Of a stretch of 64,000 nucleotides of DNA, positions 1 through 6,995 are shown in pieces. Below the pieces are notes generated by a model that was not told the DNA's origin, searched no databases, and was given only the letters and a program-made list of their open reading frames with translations. Where the stretch lies: NCBI RefSeq assembly GCF_900100275.1, contig NZ_FNET01000022.1:1-64000 (forward strand), read 5' to 3'. The DNA comes from Lentzea albidocapillata subsp. violacea. Lineage in GTDB: Bacteria; Actinomycetota; Actinomycetes; Mycobacteriales; Pseudonocardiaceae. Each line of letters starts with the position of its first letter. Within the stretch, counting starts at the first letter, position 1. The translations under genes were made by a program, and so were the position numbers.

Positions 1-234
1 GCCGTCCAGCCGATGCTGAAGAAACCGCCTGCGCCACTTGGTCACCGTCGTCGGATGCACCCGCAGATCCGCCGCGATCTGCTTACCCGGCACACCATCC
101 GCGCACGCCAGCACGATCCTGCACCGCTGCGCCAGCACCTGCGACGACTTCGCCCGCCGCGCCCACCGCTGCAGCGTCTCCCACTCCTGCTCGGTCAACG
201 TCACCTCAGCAGGAGGACGTCCAATCCGCGCCAT
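1..234 (-). CDS. IS630-family transposase, N-terminal part (cut by window edge)
   Basis: A 78-codon reading frame runs off the left edge with no stop. Its ATG is at 234 on the minus strand. The protein begins [18 protein letters not shown] and continues into a helix-turn-helix with the segments [20 protein letters not shown] and FLQHRLDG. This is the usual N-terminal DNA-binding domain of IS630-type transposases; the DDE catalytic domain would lie outside the window. The 44 bp between this ATG and position 280 ends in CACTA, so read outward-in the element starts TAGTGTCCTGCGCC, as expected for IS630 ends that duplicate a TA dinucleotide. Whether the full transposase is intact cannot be seen. 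Confidence 0.82.
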   Translation of the reverse strand, partial: MARIGRPPAEVTLTEQEWETLQRWARRAKSSQVLAQRCRIVLACADGVPGKQIAADLRVHPTTVTKWRRRFLQHRLDG

Positions 235-280
235 CACCCCACCATAGACTTACCCAGCGGATTTCAGGCGCAGGACACTA
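1..280 (-). mobile_element. End of an IS630-like insertion sequence
   Basis: The transposase start plus about 46 bp of non-coding end sequence reaches the TA at 279-280. The outermost bases, read inward, are TAGTGTCCTGCGCCTGAAAT. They share the TAGTG start and a following GAAAT with the small element at 25284. The boundary is inferred from the TA target rule of IS630/Tc1-mariner elements; the other end is outside the window, so the target duplication cannot be confirmed. Confidence 0.6.
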
Positions 281-790
281 GCGCTGGTGGCCGTTGCCCA
301 TCGAGCCACCGAGGCCGAACAGGATGCGCTGGATGAGCTCGGGATCGACTTCCGGCTCGTCGCCCAGCGCCTCGGCGGCGGGGGAGCGGCGCTTCTCGCG
401 CCGGGGCAGCGGCACCGCGTTGGCGTTCACGCCCGTCGGCAGGGCCAGCTCGCACCAGATCAGCTTGACGCCGTTGCCGAGTTGCAGCTCGCCGGTGCGC
501 AGGTCCGGGGAGGTGGGCGGCATGACGAACCTGGCTGCCTCCAGCTCGACGACGAGGTAGTCGCCGCTCAGTCGCAGTCGCAGCGTGATCAGCCGCGAGG
601 TCTTCGGATCGGCTGACTCGATGGCGGCTTCGACCAGCGCGCAGGCGACGGCCGAGCACTCCGCGGTCATGTTGCGCAGGCGCCACTCACCAAGGGTGAA
701 TCGCACGAACAGATCCGCGCAGTTCACCGCGGTGGGCAGCGCGATGAGTGTCAGGTCGTCGACCTGGGCGGTCTGGGCGTTCGCCTGCAT
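278..790 (-). CDS. ATP-binding protein, RsbW/SpoIIAB-like
   Basis: A 170-residue soluble protein starting MQANAQTAQVDDLTLIALPT. Its first ~110 residues resemble the small GHKL-type ATPases that act as anti-sigma kinases (a helix with CADLFVRFTLGEW, then SAVACALVEAAIE, then strands LRLRLSGDYLVVELE). The ATP-lid motifs are not clear, so it may be a degenerate or divergent member. The start is supported by GGAGG just before the ATG. The C-terminal ~60 residues are charged and low in recognisable structure. Its TAG stop is formed by the first three bases of the neighbouring insertion sequence, so the original C-terminus may have been longer or shorter. Confidence 0.55.
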   Translation of the reverse strand: MQANAQTAQVDDLTLIALPTAVNCADLFVRFTLGEWRLRNMTAECSAVACALVEAAIESADPKTSRLITLRLRLSGDYLVVELEAARFVMPPTSPDLRTGELQLGNGVKLIWCELALPTGVNANAVPLPRREKRRSPAAEALGDEPEVDPELIQRILFGLGGSMGNGHQR

Positions 791-858
791 GCTGCCTCCG
801 TTTCGCGTGGGCGCGCGAGTCCGTGACAGTCACCCGAATGGCCGTCACGGTGAGCGGG

Positions 859-886
859 AATCTACATGGGTATACGCGGGAAGCAA
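859..886 (-). promoter_or_regulatory. Candidate promoter for the RsbW-like gene
   Basis: On the minus strand TTGCTT (886-881) and TAGATT (864-859) are separated by 16 bp, a reasonable housekeeping -35/-10 pair about 70 bp upstream of the ATG at 790. Nothing else of note was seen in the 200 bp gap 791-990. Confidence 0.3.
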
Positions 887-990
887 TGGTCCGGTTGACT
901 CGCCCGTCAAAAGTCACGTGTGGGTCACGAAGAGAAGGCCCGTTGCTCACTGTGAGTATAGCGCCGGGCCCCCTCCGTGATCATCTTGGG

Positions 991-1614
991 TCAGCATCGT
1001 TTCCAGGCGAACTGGTAACGGGTCCTGACGCTCCCGTCCGTGGAATCCATCGAAACGAACGCCGGCTGGTTCGCCGAGTTCGTGAATGCCCGCAGCTCGG
1101 TGTTCACGTTCAGGTGGCGCACCGCGCCGCAGGGCGCGAACACGATCTCCGCGACCTCGGTCGTGTCGGTGAACTGCCAGTTGTCGCTCGTCGGTGCCGC
1201 GATGTCGTGCGTGCTCGTTCCCGTGGACGACGAGCCGGAGAAGTAGTAGCCCGCGCGCTGCATGCCGCGGGCTCCTCGGGGTAAGTGCGCGAACCCGCGG
1301 TGGTCGGCCTTCGCGATCCCGAACGTGAAGCCCTGCGGGTAGTGCACACGCAGGTTCAGCTGGCAGTTCTTGCGGAACTGCGTCGGTGTCGATCCGGCAC
1401 CGGCCTGGGCGGTGTAGTCGCTGTAGGTCACCGTGAATGACGTGTTGTCGTGGGAGGCCGCTACCGCGGCCGTTCCGGCGGGGCAGCCGGAACCGTTCAC
1501 CGTGACGACGTCGACCGTGATTTTGCCGGGTGGAACCACATCGGCCGTGCTCGGCGCCTCAGGGGCGACGAGGAGGGAAAGTGCCAAACCCGTGGCTGCC
1601 ATCGCACTGAGCAT
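991..1614 (-). CDS. Secreted DUF4360 protein
   Basis: A 207-residue exported protein. Residues 1-24 form a short signal peptide (MLSAMAATGLALSLLVAPEA...). The mature part matches the DUF4360 pattern: an early VNGSGCPAGTAAVA segment, FTVTYSDYTAQAG, a CQLNLRVHYPQGFTF strand and a closing RYQFAWKRC. It has four cysteines after the signal (in SGCPAG, KNCQLN, APCGAV and the last residue), which could form two disulfides. GGAAGG six bases before the ATG supports the start. The function of DUF4360 is not established. The gene stands alone on the minus strand behind an unusually AT-rich upstream region. Confidence 0.8.
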   Translation of the reverse strand: MLSAMAATGLALSLLVAPEAPSTADVVPPGKITVDVVTVNGSGCPAGTAAVAASHDNTSFTVTYSDYTAQAGAGSTPTQFRKNCQLNLRVHYPQGFTFGIAKADHRGFAHLPRGARGMQRAGYYFSGSSSTGTSTHDIAAPTSDNWQFTDTTEVAEIVFAPCGAVRHLNVNTELRAFTNSANQPAFVSMDSTDGSVRTRYQFAWKRC

Positions 1615-2033
1615 GAGTTGCCTTCCGAATTGCGCGGGGATGGCGGCGTGCGGGTGACCTTATCTTAAATTCACTTAACTCGTGGACGACCGACCGGGCG
1701 AACTTAAATATATTTAAAACCGATTAATCGGCTAAATGGGGGATGGGCGACGATCAGTGGTCGGCTAACTTCAGGTCAGATCACAAAAGATCGACCCAGA
1801 CCTACTGAATACGCTGGTCCCCACACCTGGCGCCGAGAGCCCCGGCTGATCCACCTCGTAACACCGGTGTGGGAAAGGCAGGCGCGCACCGCTCATCGGG
1901 TTCCTCCCTCCTGCTCGGGACTCGGTGGTGCGGCAGCGGTGCCGCGCAGCCGGCCGGTGCCCGCCGGCGGCGCTGGACCCGTCCCACGGTCCGCGCCGCC
2001 GGCGGAGTTCGTCTTTCGGCCCCACCACGGCCA
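1615..2033. other. 419 bp intergenic region with AT-rich palindromes
   Basis: No credible gene. Next to the DUF4360 start (about 1660-1740) the sequence is strikingly AT-rich for this genome and holds two perfect palindromes, TTAAATATATTTAA (1704-1717) and CCGATTAATCGG (1720-1731). The part nearest the histidine kinase (about 1900-2033) is GC-rich with hairpin-prone CCGG/GCCGGC runs and may contain the terminator of the two-component operon. Confidence 0.5.
1704..1731 (-). promoter_or_regulatory. Adjacent AT-rich palindromes upstream of the DUF4360 gene
   Basis: TTAAATATATTTAA and CCGATTAATCGG lie 2 bp apart, about 90-117 bp upstream of the DUF4360 ATG. They could be a regulator operator or an Lsr2-type AT-rich silencing site. 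That role is inference; the palindromes themselves are exact. Confidence 0.4.
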
Positions 2034-3314
2034 CTAGACCCTCCGGAGCCTCAATTGCACGCGTGCACCGCCCAGCGGACCGCGGTCGACGTGGAGAGAA
2101 CCTCCCGTGGTCTCCGCGGCACGGCGGGCGATGTCGAGCCCCAGCCCGGTGGAACCGCCGCCGCTGGCGCCACGCCGCACCGCCCGTGCGGAGTCCGCGA
2201 TGCCGGGACCCGCGTCCTCGACCACCAGCGCCACCAGATCGGCCTGGTGCACCAGCGTCACGGCGAACCGTGTGCCCTCCGGCGTGTAGCGGAAGACGTT
2301 GCCCAGCAACGCGTCCAGCGCGGCGGCGAGGTCGGCGCGGGACAGCGGCACGGGGGCGGGGCGGTCGGCGCCGCGGACGGTCCAGGGCCGTTCCTGGTCG
2401 TCGGCGAGCGCGGACCAGAACACCAGCCGGTCGCGCACCACCTCCGCCGCGTCGGCGCCGCTGTCGTCGGGCTGCAGGCCGGAGCGAGCGATCTTGATGA
2501 TCTCGTCGACCTCCCTCTCGAGGCCCTGGACGGCCTCTCGGACGCGGTCCGCGCCTGGCCCGTGTCCGAGCGTGTCCGCGTCCAGGAGAAGGGCCGTGAG
2601 AGGCGTTCTGAGGCGGTGCGACAGGTCGGCGACCACCTCGCGTTCGGCGGCGAGCAGGTGCCGGACGCGTTCGGCCATGGCATTGAAGGCCTTGCCGACC
2701 TCCTCGAACTCCGGCGGCCCCTGCACCGGGACCCGCGCCGTGAGGTCGCCCTGGCCCATCCGGCGCGCGCCCTCGGCCAACGCCCTGGTGGCTTTGACGG
2801 CCCGTGCGCCCAGGCGGTCCGCCACGAGCACCGAACCGGCGACCAGGCCGACCGCGACGCCCGCCAGCACCCACCAGGTGCCGATCACGCCGTGGGTCAG
2901 CTGCTCGTGTGGCACGAACGCCTCGACGATCGCGATCCCGCTCTCGCTCGTGGCCAGCGGCTGCAGATAGGCCACGCCGTCCGGCTTCTCGACCGTGGAC
3001 GCCGTCGCGAGCTTCTGGGCCTCCTGCAGGTCCGCAGCGGTGATGTGCGAGTAGCCGTAGGTGCCGGCCGGCACGCTGAGGTGCACGGCCAGCCGCTGCT
3101 GACCGCCGTAGCGGGTGCTCCTGATCACCTGCCGGATCTCCTGCGGCTTGCGGGTGATCAGCAACGTCTGCGTCATCGCGCCGGCCTGCTTCTCGGCCTC
3201 GTTCAGAGCGCGGTTGTAGGCGGAGTTCTTCACGACGATCGCCAGCGGGATGAGGAACGCCAGCGCCACCATGCTGGTCGCCGCGAGAGCGACCAGCACC
3301 AGTGACCGCCTCAT
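2034..3314 (-). CDS. Sensor histidine kinase with HAMP domain
   Basis: A 426-residue membrane sensor kinase. TM1 spans about residues 5-30, an extracytoplasmic sensor region 31-141, TM2 about 145-166 (IGTWWVLAGVAVGLVAG), then HAMP (about 167-220). The phosphoacceptor His233 lies in VADLSHRLRTPLTALL. The ATPase domain has an N-box (LLGNVFRYTPEGT), VVEDAGPGIAD and GSTGLGLDIA. It overlaps the upstream response regulator by 4 bp (ATGA), so the pair is translationally coupled and should form one two-component system. The layout resembles MprB/CseC-type kinases. The signal sensed is not evident. Confidence 0.93.
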   Translation of the reverse strand: MRRSLVLVALAATSMVALAFLIPLAIVVKNSAYNRALNEAEKQAGAMTQTLLITRKPQEIRQVIRSTRYGGQQRLAVHLSVPAGTYGYSHITAADLQEAQKLATASTVEKPDGVAYLQPLATSESGIAIVEAFVPHEQLTHGVIGTWWVLAGVAVGLVAGSVLVADRLGARAVKATRALAEGARRMGQGDLTARVPVQGPPEFEEVGKAFNAMAERVRHLLAAEREVVADLSHRLRTPLTALLLDADTLGHGPGADRVREAVQGLEREVDEIIKIARSGLQPDDSGADAAEVVRDRLVFWSALADDQERPWTVRGADRPAPVPLSRADLAAALDALLGNVFRYTPEGTRFAVTLVHQADLVALVVEDAGPGIADSARAVRRGASGGGSTGLGLDIARRAAETTGGSLHVDRGPLGGARVQLRLRRV

Positions 3315-3976
3315 TGCGGAGCGACCATGCGCACGCCGACCCCACGCACCGTGTGCAGATAACGCGGCTGCGCGGCTCGTTCACCGAGCTTGCGGCGCAG
3401 CCAGGACAGGTGGACGTCGAGCGTCTGGTCGTCACGGTGCGACGGCCAGAGGCTGGCGAGGATCTCCGCCCGCGGCACCACTTCCCCCTGCCGTGCCGCG
3501 AGGTAGGAGAGCAGCTCGAACTCCTTGTGTGTCAAGGAGAGCTCCTGGCCGTCCACTGTGGCCCTGCGCAGGTTCACGTCGATCTCCAGGCCGCCGATCA
3601 CGAGCTGCCTGCTGTCGCGCGCACGCCGGAGCACCGCCTGCAGGCGGGCTTCGAGGTGCTCGCTGGAGAAGGGTTTGACGAGGTAGTCGTCCGCGCCGGC
3701 GTTGAGCAGCCGGACGATACCGGCCTCGTCGTCACGGGCGGTCGCGATGACCACCGGGGTGTTCGTGACGCCCCGGATCATCCGCAGCGCGTCACCGCCG
3801 TCGAGGTCGGGAAGCCCGAGGTCGAGCACCACGACGTCGTAGTCGTTCGCGGTGACTTCCCGCAAAGCCTCGATCGCGAGCGCGACACCGTGCACGATGT
3901 GGCCCTGGCCGGTGAGAGCGCGGGTGATCGCCGCCCGCACCACCGGGTCGTCTTCGACCAGCAGTACTGATGCCAT
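3311..3976 (-). CDS. OmpR-family response regulator
   Basis: A 221-residue DNA-binding regulator. The receiver domain (1-115) has acidic residues D9/D10, phospho-acceptor D52 (VVVLDLGLPDLDG) and K101 (YLVKPF). The C-terminal winged helix (about 125-218) has the expected LTHKEFELLSYLAARQG and DVHLSWLRRKLGE recognition region. It is the first gene of the operon and overlaps the kinase gene by 4 bp, so it is the cognate partner. The kinase and regulator run away from a divergent membrane-anchored protein gene, which could be a target or accessory sensor. Confidence 0.95.
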   Translation of the reverse strand: MASVLLVEDDPVVRAAITRALTGQGHIVHGVALAIEALREVTANDYDVVVLDLGLPDLDGGDALRMIRGVTNTPVVIATARDDEAGIVRLLNAGADDYLVKPFSSEHLEARLQAVLRRARDSRQLVIGGLEIDVNLRRATVDGQELSLTHKEFELLSYLAARQGEVVPRAEILASLWPSHRDDQTLDVHLSWLRRKLGERAAQPRYLHTVRGVGVRMVAPQ

Positions 3977-3986
3977 GAGCCGCTAC

Positions 3987-4004
3987 AGGAGGATTGCCGC
4001 AGTG
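3987..4004 (+). promoter_or_regulatory. Ribosome binding site that decides the GTG start at 4002
   Basis: AGGAGG at 3987-3992 lies 9 nt before GTG 4002. The in-frame ATG at 3975 would overlap the start codon of the divergent response regulator (ATG at 3976, minus strand) and lacks a ribosome binding site, so GTG 4002 is the better start. Confidence 0.7.
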
Positions 4005-4556
4005 AGACGGTCCGTCGGGTACCTGGTCGCCTGGGCGGTGGTGACCACGGTCGCCGTCGGCCTGTCGTGGTTCGGCATCCGGTGGGCGATGGAACCCGCG
4101 CCGGTCGCCGCCGTGGGGTCCACGACGGGGTCGGCCGTGCTGCCGATGCCGACCATCACCTCGCTCTCGGTCCCGGTGCCCGAGCCCGGTGCCTCCGTCG
4201 GCACCCCGCCGCCTGTCACGCCTTCGTCCACCAGGCCTCCTGTACTCACTACGACTGTTCCGGCTCCTCCCAGTAGTACGGATGCGCGTCCCACCTCGGC
4301 TCAATCTCCGCAGGGGGAATGGCAGTCGGACGGCTCCTACGTGCACGCGTTCCACCTGCGGGGTGGTGACGTGGTCGTGCGCTACCGGCCGCAGGGGGTG
4401 CAGGCGCTGTCGGCCACACCCGCGGACGGGTACTCGGTGTCCGTGGAACAGCCCGGCGGGCCGCTGGTGGTGAACTTCCGCAACGCCGCCGGCCGGTTGT
4501 CCAGGCTGGAAGCGACCTGGAGCAACGGACCGACGGCGAAGGTGATCGAGCGGTAA
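4002..4556 (+). CDS. Membrane-anchored hypothetical protein with Pro/Thr-rich linker
   Basis: A 184-residue protein not assigned to a named family. Residues 1-25 include a signal anchor (VGYLVAWAVVTTVAVGLSW). Residues about 55-100 form a Pro/Ser/Thr-rich extracytoplasmic linker. The C-terminal ~75 residues (from WQSDGSYVHAFHLRGGDVVV to WSNGPTAKVIER) look like a small beta-rich domain. It is divergent from the two-component operon and begins within 30 bp of it, so shared regulation is likely. A role as a target or sensor partner of that system is inference. The gene is followed by a strong hairpin terminator. Confidence 0.7.
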   Translation: MRRSVGYLVAWAVVTTVAVGLSWFGIRWAMEPAPVAAVGSTTGSAVLPMPTITSLSVPVPEPGASVGTPPPVTPSSTRPPVLTTTVPAPPSSTDARPTSAQSPQGEWQSDGSYVHAFHLRGGDVVVRYRPQGVQALSATPADGYSVSVEQPGGPLVVNFRNAAGRLSRLEATWSNGPTAKVIER

Positions 4557-4607
4557 CGGTGTCTGCAAGTACCGCCGACCGGGAGGTGGCGGTACTTGCA
4601 GACACCG
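4557..4607. terminator. Bidirectional hairpin terminator with a 20 bp perfect stem
   Basis: Arms 4557-4576 and 4588-4607 are perfectly complementary with an 11 nt loop. The hairpin lies between the convergent ends of the membrane protein gene (stop 4556) and the GH88 gene (stop 4614), so it can serve both. Confidence 0.85.
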
Positions 4608-4613
4608 AGGGAC

Positions 4614-5810
4614 CTACAGGCCGATGGCCTTGGCGATCTGCGTGGGCTTGAGCACCCGCAGGATCGCCTCGTACAGGTAGTAGTCGCCGTACGGCAGCGA
4701 GACCTCCACACCGTCCTCGGACGGGCGGTTGCGGGTGCCGCGCGCCAGGATCGCCTCGGCGCGCGCCGACCTGTTCGTCAGGCACGTGGCGACCAGGCCG
4801 TCGAGGATCCGCAGCGCCCGGTCGCGGTAGCGGGTCGTGCCGGTGGCCTTGGCCAGGTCGAGCAGGCCGCACGCCATGATCGCGCCCGCCGACGAGTCCT
4901 TGATGTCGTTGCCGCCCAGCGGCGAGCGGTAGTCCCACACCGGCACGCTGTCCGGAGTGAGCACCGACAGCGCGTAGTCGGCCATCTTGCGCGCGGTGTC
5001 ACGGAACTCGCGCAGGCCCGTGCGCCGGTACATGGTCGTGAAGCCGTAGATGCCCCACGCCTGGCCACGCGCCCAGCACGACGTCGGGCTGTAGCCCTGC
5101 ACGGTGTTCGGGCCGATGGCCGCGCCGGTGTCCGGGTTGAAGTCGAACACGTGCGGGGTCGAGCCGTCCGGGCGCAGGAAGTGCGTCCGGGTGGTCCTGG
5201 CGTGGGCGATCGCGATGTCCAGGAACCTGCGGTCGCCGGTCTGCTCGGTGGCGAACGCGAGCAGGTCCAGGTTCATCATCGTGTCGATGATGACGCGGCC
5301 CGCGTTGCCCGGCGTGCCGAGCCTGCCCCAGGCACGGATGAACCTGCCGGTGGCGTTCCAGCGCTGGATCAGCGTGTTCGCGGCGTCGATCGCGCCGTCA
5401 CGCCACCTCGTGTCGCCGGTGAGCCGGTACGCGGTGACCCAGGAGGGGTAGAAGAGGAACCCCAGGTCGTGGTCGCGCGGGTCCAGCCGCCGCGGTGCCA
5501 GCCGGTTGCCGGCGGCCTCGGCGAGCGTGCGGAACCGCGCGTCGCCGCTGTCGAGGTGCGCGAGCCACAGGGTGCCCGGCCAGAAGCCGCCGACCCAGCC
5601 GCCGTCGGCGACGTAGGTCCACTTCTCGGCCCTGGTGATCTCCGGGAACGAGGTGATGCCGGGGGCGACCGCCGTCAGCTTGGCGTTGCCGTAGTCGAGG
5701 GCCGCGCGGAGGGTCGCGGGCGAAGCGGTGGCTTCTCCCGCGCCGATGGCCATACCTGCTCCGGTGAGCAGGGGAGTGGCCGCCAGAAGGGTGCGTCGAG
5801 ACAGATTCAC
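4614..5810 (-). CDS. Tat-exported unsaturated glucuronyl hydrolase-like enzyme (GH88)
   Basis: A 398-residue protein with a Tat signal at the start (VNLSRRTLLAATPLLTG, cleavage near residue 29). The mature protein is an (alpha/alpha)6-barrel type with the GH88 signatures GGWVGGFWPGTLWLAH, RVIIDTMMNLDLL, YSPTSCWARGQAWGIYGF and NDIKDSSAGAIMACGLL. Such enzymes remove the terminal 4,5-unsaturated uronic acid from oligosaccharides made by polysaccharide lyases. A lyase-like gene lies at 25451 in this window but is not linked. The GTG start at 5810 places the twin arginine correctly; longer in-frame extensions lack signal-like sequence. Two palindromes upstream (5935-5999) may control it. Confidence 0.85.
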   Translation of the reverse strand: MNLSRRTLLAATPLLTGAGMAIGAGEATASPATLRAALDYGNAKLTAVAPGITSFPEITRAEKWTYVADGGWVGGFWPGTLWLAHLDSGDARFRTLAEAAGNRLAPRRLDPRDHDLGFLFYPSWVTAYRLTGDTRWRDGAIDAANTLIQRWNATGRFIRAWGRLGTPGNAGRVIIDTMMNLDLLAFATEQTGDRRFLDIAIAHARTTRTHFLRPDGSTPHVFDFNPDTGAAIGPNTVQGYSPTSCWARGQAWGIYGFTTMYRRTGLREFRDTARKMADYALSVLTPDSVPVWDYRSPLGGNDIKDSSAGAIMACGLLDLAKATGTTRYRDRALRILDGLVATCLTNRSARAEAILARGTRNRPSEDGVEVSLPYGDYYLYEAILRVLKPTQIAKAIGL

Positions 5811-5934
5811 GAGACCGTCCAGTCCCTTTCTTCGTCCTGCGCCCGGCGCCACCCTGTCAGATCGGATCAAGGCGTGTAAAGGTGCGTCGAGAATTGCTTC
5901 CCTTATGCCGCTGAACAGCGCAAAGGACAGAGGG

Positions 5935-5946
5935 TCAGATATCTGA
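5935..5946. promoter_or_regulatory. Perfect 12 bp palindrome upstream of the GH88 gene
   Basis: TCAGATATCTGA, about 125 bp upstream of the GH88 GTG. It is a candidate operator; the cognate regulator is not identifiable from the window. Confidence 0.35.
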
Positions 5947-5973
5947 ACTTCCTGGATCCCGGCCTTGTGAAGA

Positions 5974-5999
5974 GAATTGTTCACCCTTGTGAACAATTC
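5974..5999. repeat. Inverted repeat GAATTGTTCAC-N4-GTGAACAATTC
   Basis: Two exact 11 bp arms with a 4 bp spacer, directly downstream of the acetyltransferase stop (6005, minus strand) and about 165 bp upstream of the GH88 start. It could be the terminator of the 7979-6005 operon, although no T-tract follows on the minus strand, or a regulator binding site for GH88. Confidence 0.5.
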
Positions 6000-6004
6000 G
6001 GAGT

Positions 6005-6991
6005 TCAGGCTCGGAAGAGAACGGCGTCGAGATGGCGAGGGCTCAGGCCGTGGCGCCGTTTGAACGGGGCGTTGCCCCGGCCGCCCTCGAGCGTCGGGAG
6101 GCCCAGGCGGATCGCGAGCCGGACCGACTCGGCGAACAGCGCGCCGTACGGGCTGTAGTTGCCGTCCACGGCGTAGTCGACGCCGCAGGTCCAGGTGTGG
6201 AAGCGGGTGGCGTCGGTGAGGCAGACGCCGGCCGCGACGAGCTTGCCGTGCTGGCGCACCTCGATCACGTGCGCCAGGTCGCCCAGCGCCGTCACGAACT
6301 TCCCGAACGTGGTGCCGGGGTAGTACCCGTTGTTCTCGAAGCGGCTGGCGGTCTTGACGCACAGCAGGGTGATCTCGTCGAGCGAGGCGTGGTCGACGGG
6401 GAGGGCCTCGATGGTGACGCCGGCCTCGGCGGACCTGCGTTCGTTGCGGCGCAGGTTCGCCCTGGCTCGCAGGCTCAGGCTCGCGAGGTACCGCTCGTAG
6501 GTGGTGAGGCCGGTGGCCCACCTGTCCGTCAGGTGGCGCGCGGGCAGACCGGCCGCGCGCAACGCCTGCGACAGGGTGCCGCCGCGCTGGACGTTCATGA
6601 ACCCGCACCAGTGCGCACCGAAGATCGACGCCGCGCGGGTCATGGCGTCCAGCAACCTCGGCAACACGTCTGCGGTGGCGGGCACGTGCGCGTCGTAGCA
6701 GTGCCAGGTGTGACTGAGCAGCGCGGGCTCGCCGACCGCCTCCGGGTAGACCTCGTGCAGGCGGCGCAACGGATTCGCGGCCTTCTGGAGGTAGGCGGGC
6801 AGGACGGCGACCGGCTTGCCCCCGTCGCGCACCACGAAGTACGCGAACGCGTCGACGGCCGTCAGCGGCGACTGCTCGTAGGCACTGACATACGCGTGCC
6901 GGTAGAACACCGGTGCACCTGCCTGGTGCACCACCGAATCCCAATCGGCAGAATCGATTTGCCTTATACTGTTGGAGAATTCGACGTGCAC
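6005..6991 (-). CDS. GNAT/FemAB-like acetyltransferase (BioF2-like)
   Basis: A 328-residue soluble protein of the Acetyltransf_6 type. It shows the two-lobed pattern expected of these proteins: an N-terminal YVSAYEQSPLTAV region, YLASLSLRARANLRRNERR and, in the C-terminal GNAT lobe, GKLVAAGVCLTDATRFHTWTCG followed by YSPYGALFAESVRLAIRLGL. Members are often annotated as peptidogalycan biosynthesis or cellulose-related acyltransferases; the acceptor here is unknown. Its ATG is only 4 bp after the stop of the phosphatase-superfamily gene, so the two are co-transcribed. Confidence 0.75.
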   Translation of the reverse strand: MHVEFSNSIRQIDSADWDSVVHQAGAPVFYRHAYVSAYEQSPLTAVDAFAYFVVRDGGKPVAVLPAYLQKAANPLRRLHEVYPEAVGEPALLSHTWHCYDAHVPATADVLPRLLDAMTRAASIFGAHWCGFMNVQRGGTLSQALRAAGLPARHLTDRWATGLTTYERYLASLSLRARANLRRNERRSAEAGVTIEALPVDHASLDEITLLCVKTASRFENNGYYPGTTFGKFVTALGDLAHVIEVRQHGKLVAAGVCLTDATRFHTWTCGVDYAVDGNYSPYGALFAESVRLAIRLGLPTLEGGRGNAPFKRRHGLSPRHLDAVLFRA

Positions 6992-6995
6992 GCGC

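Noticed and set aside
1771-2033. Small open frames on either strand in the gap after the histidine kinase
   Set aside because: They are Arg/Pro/Gly-rich, lack ribosome sites and match no family pattern.
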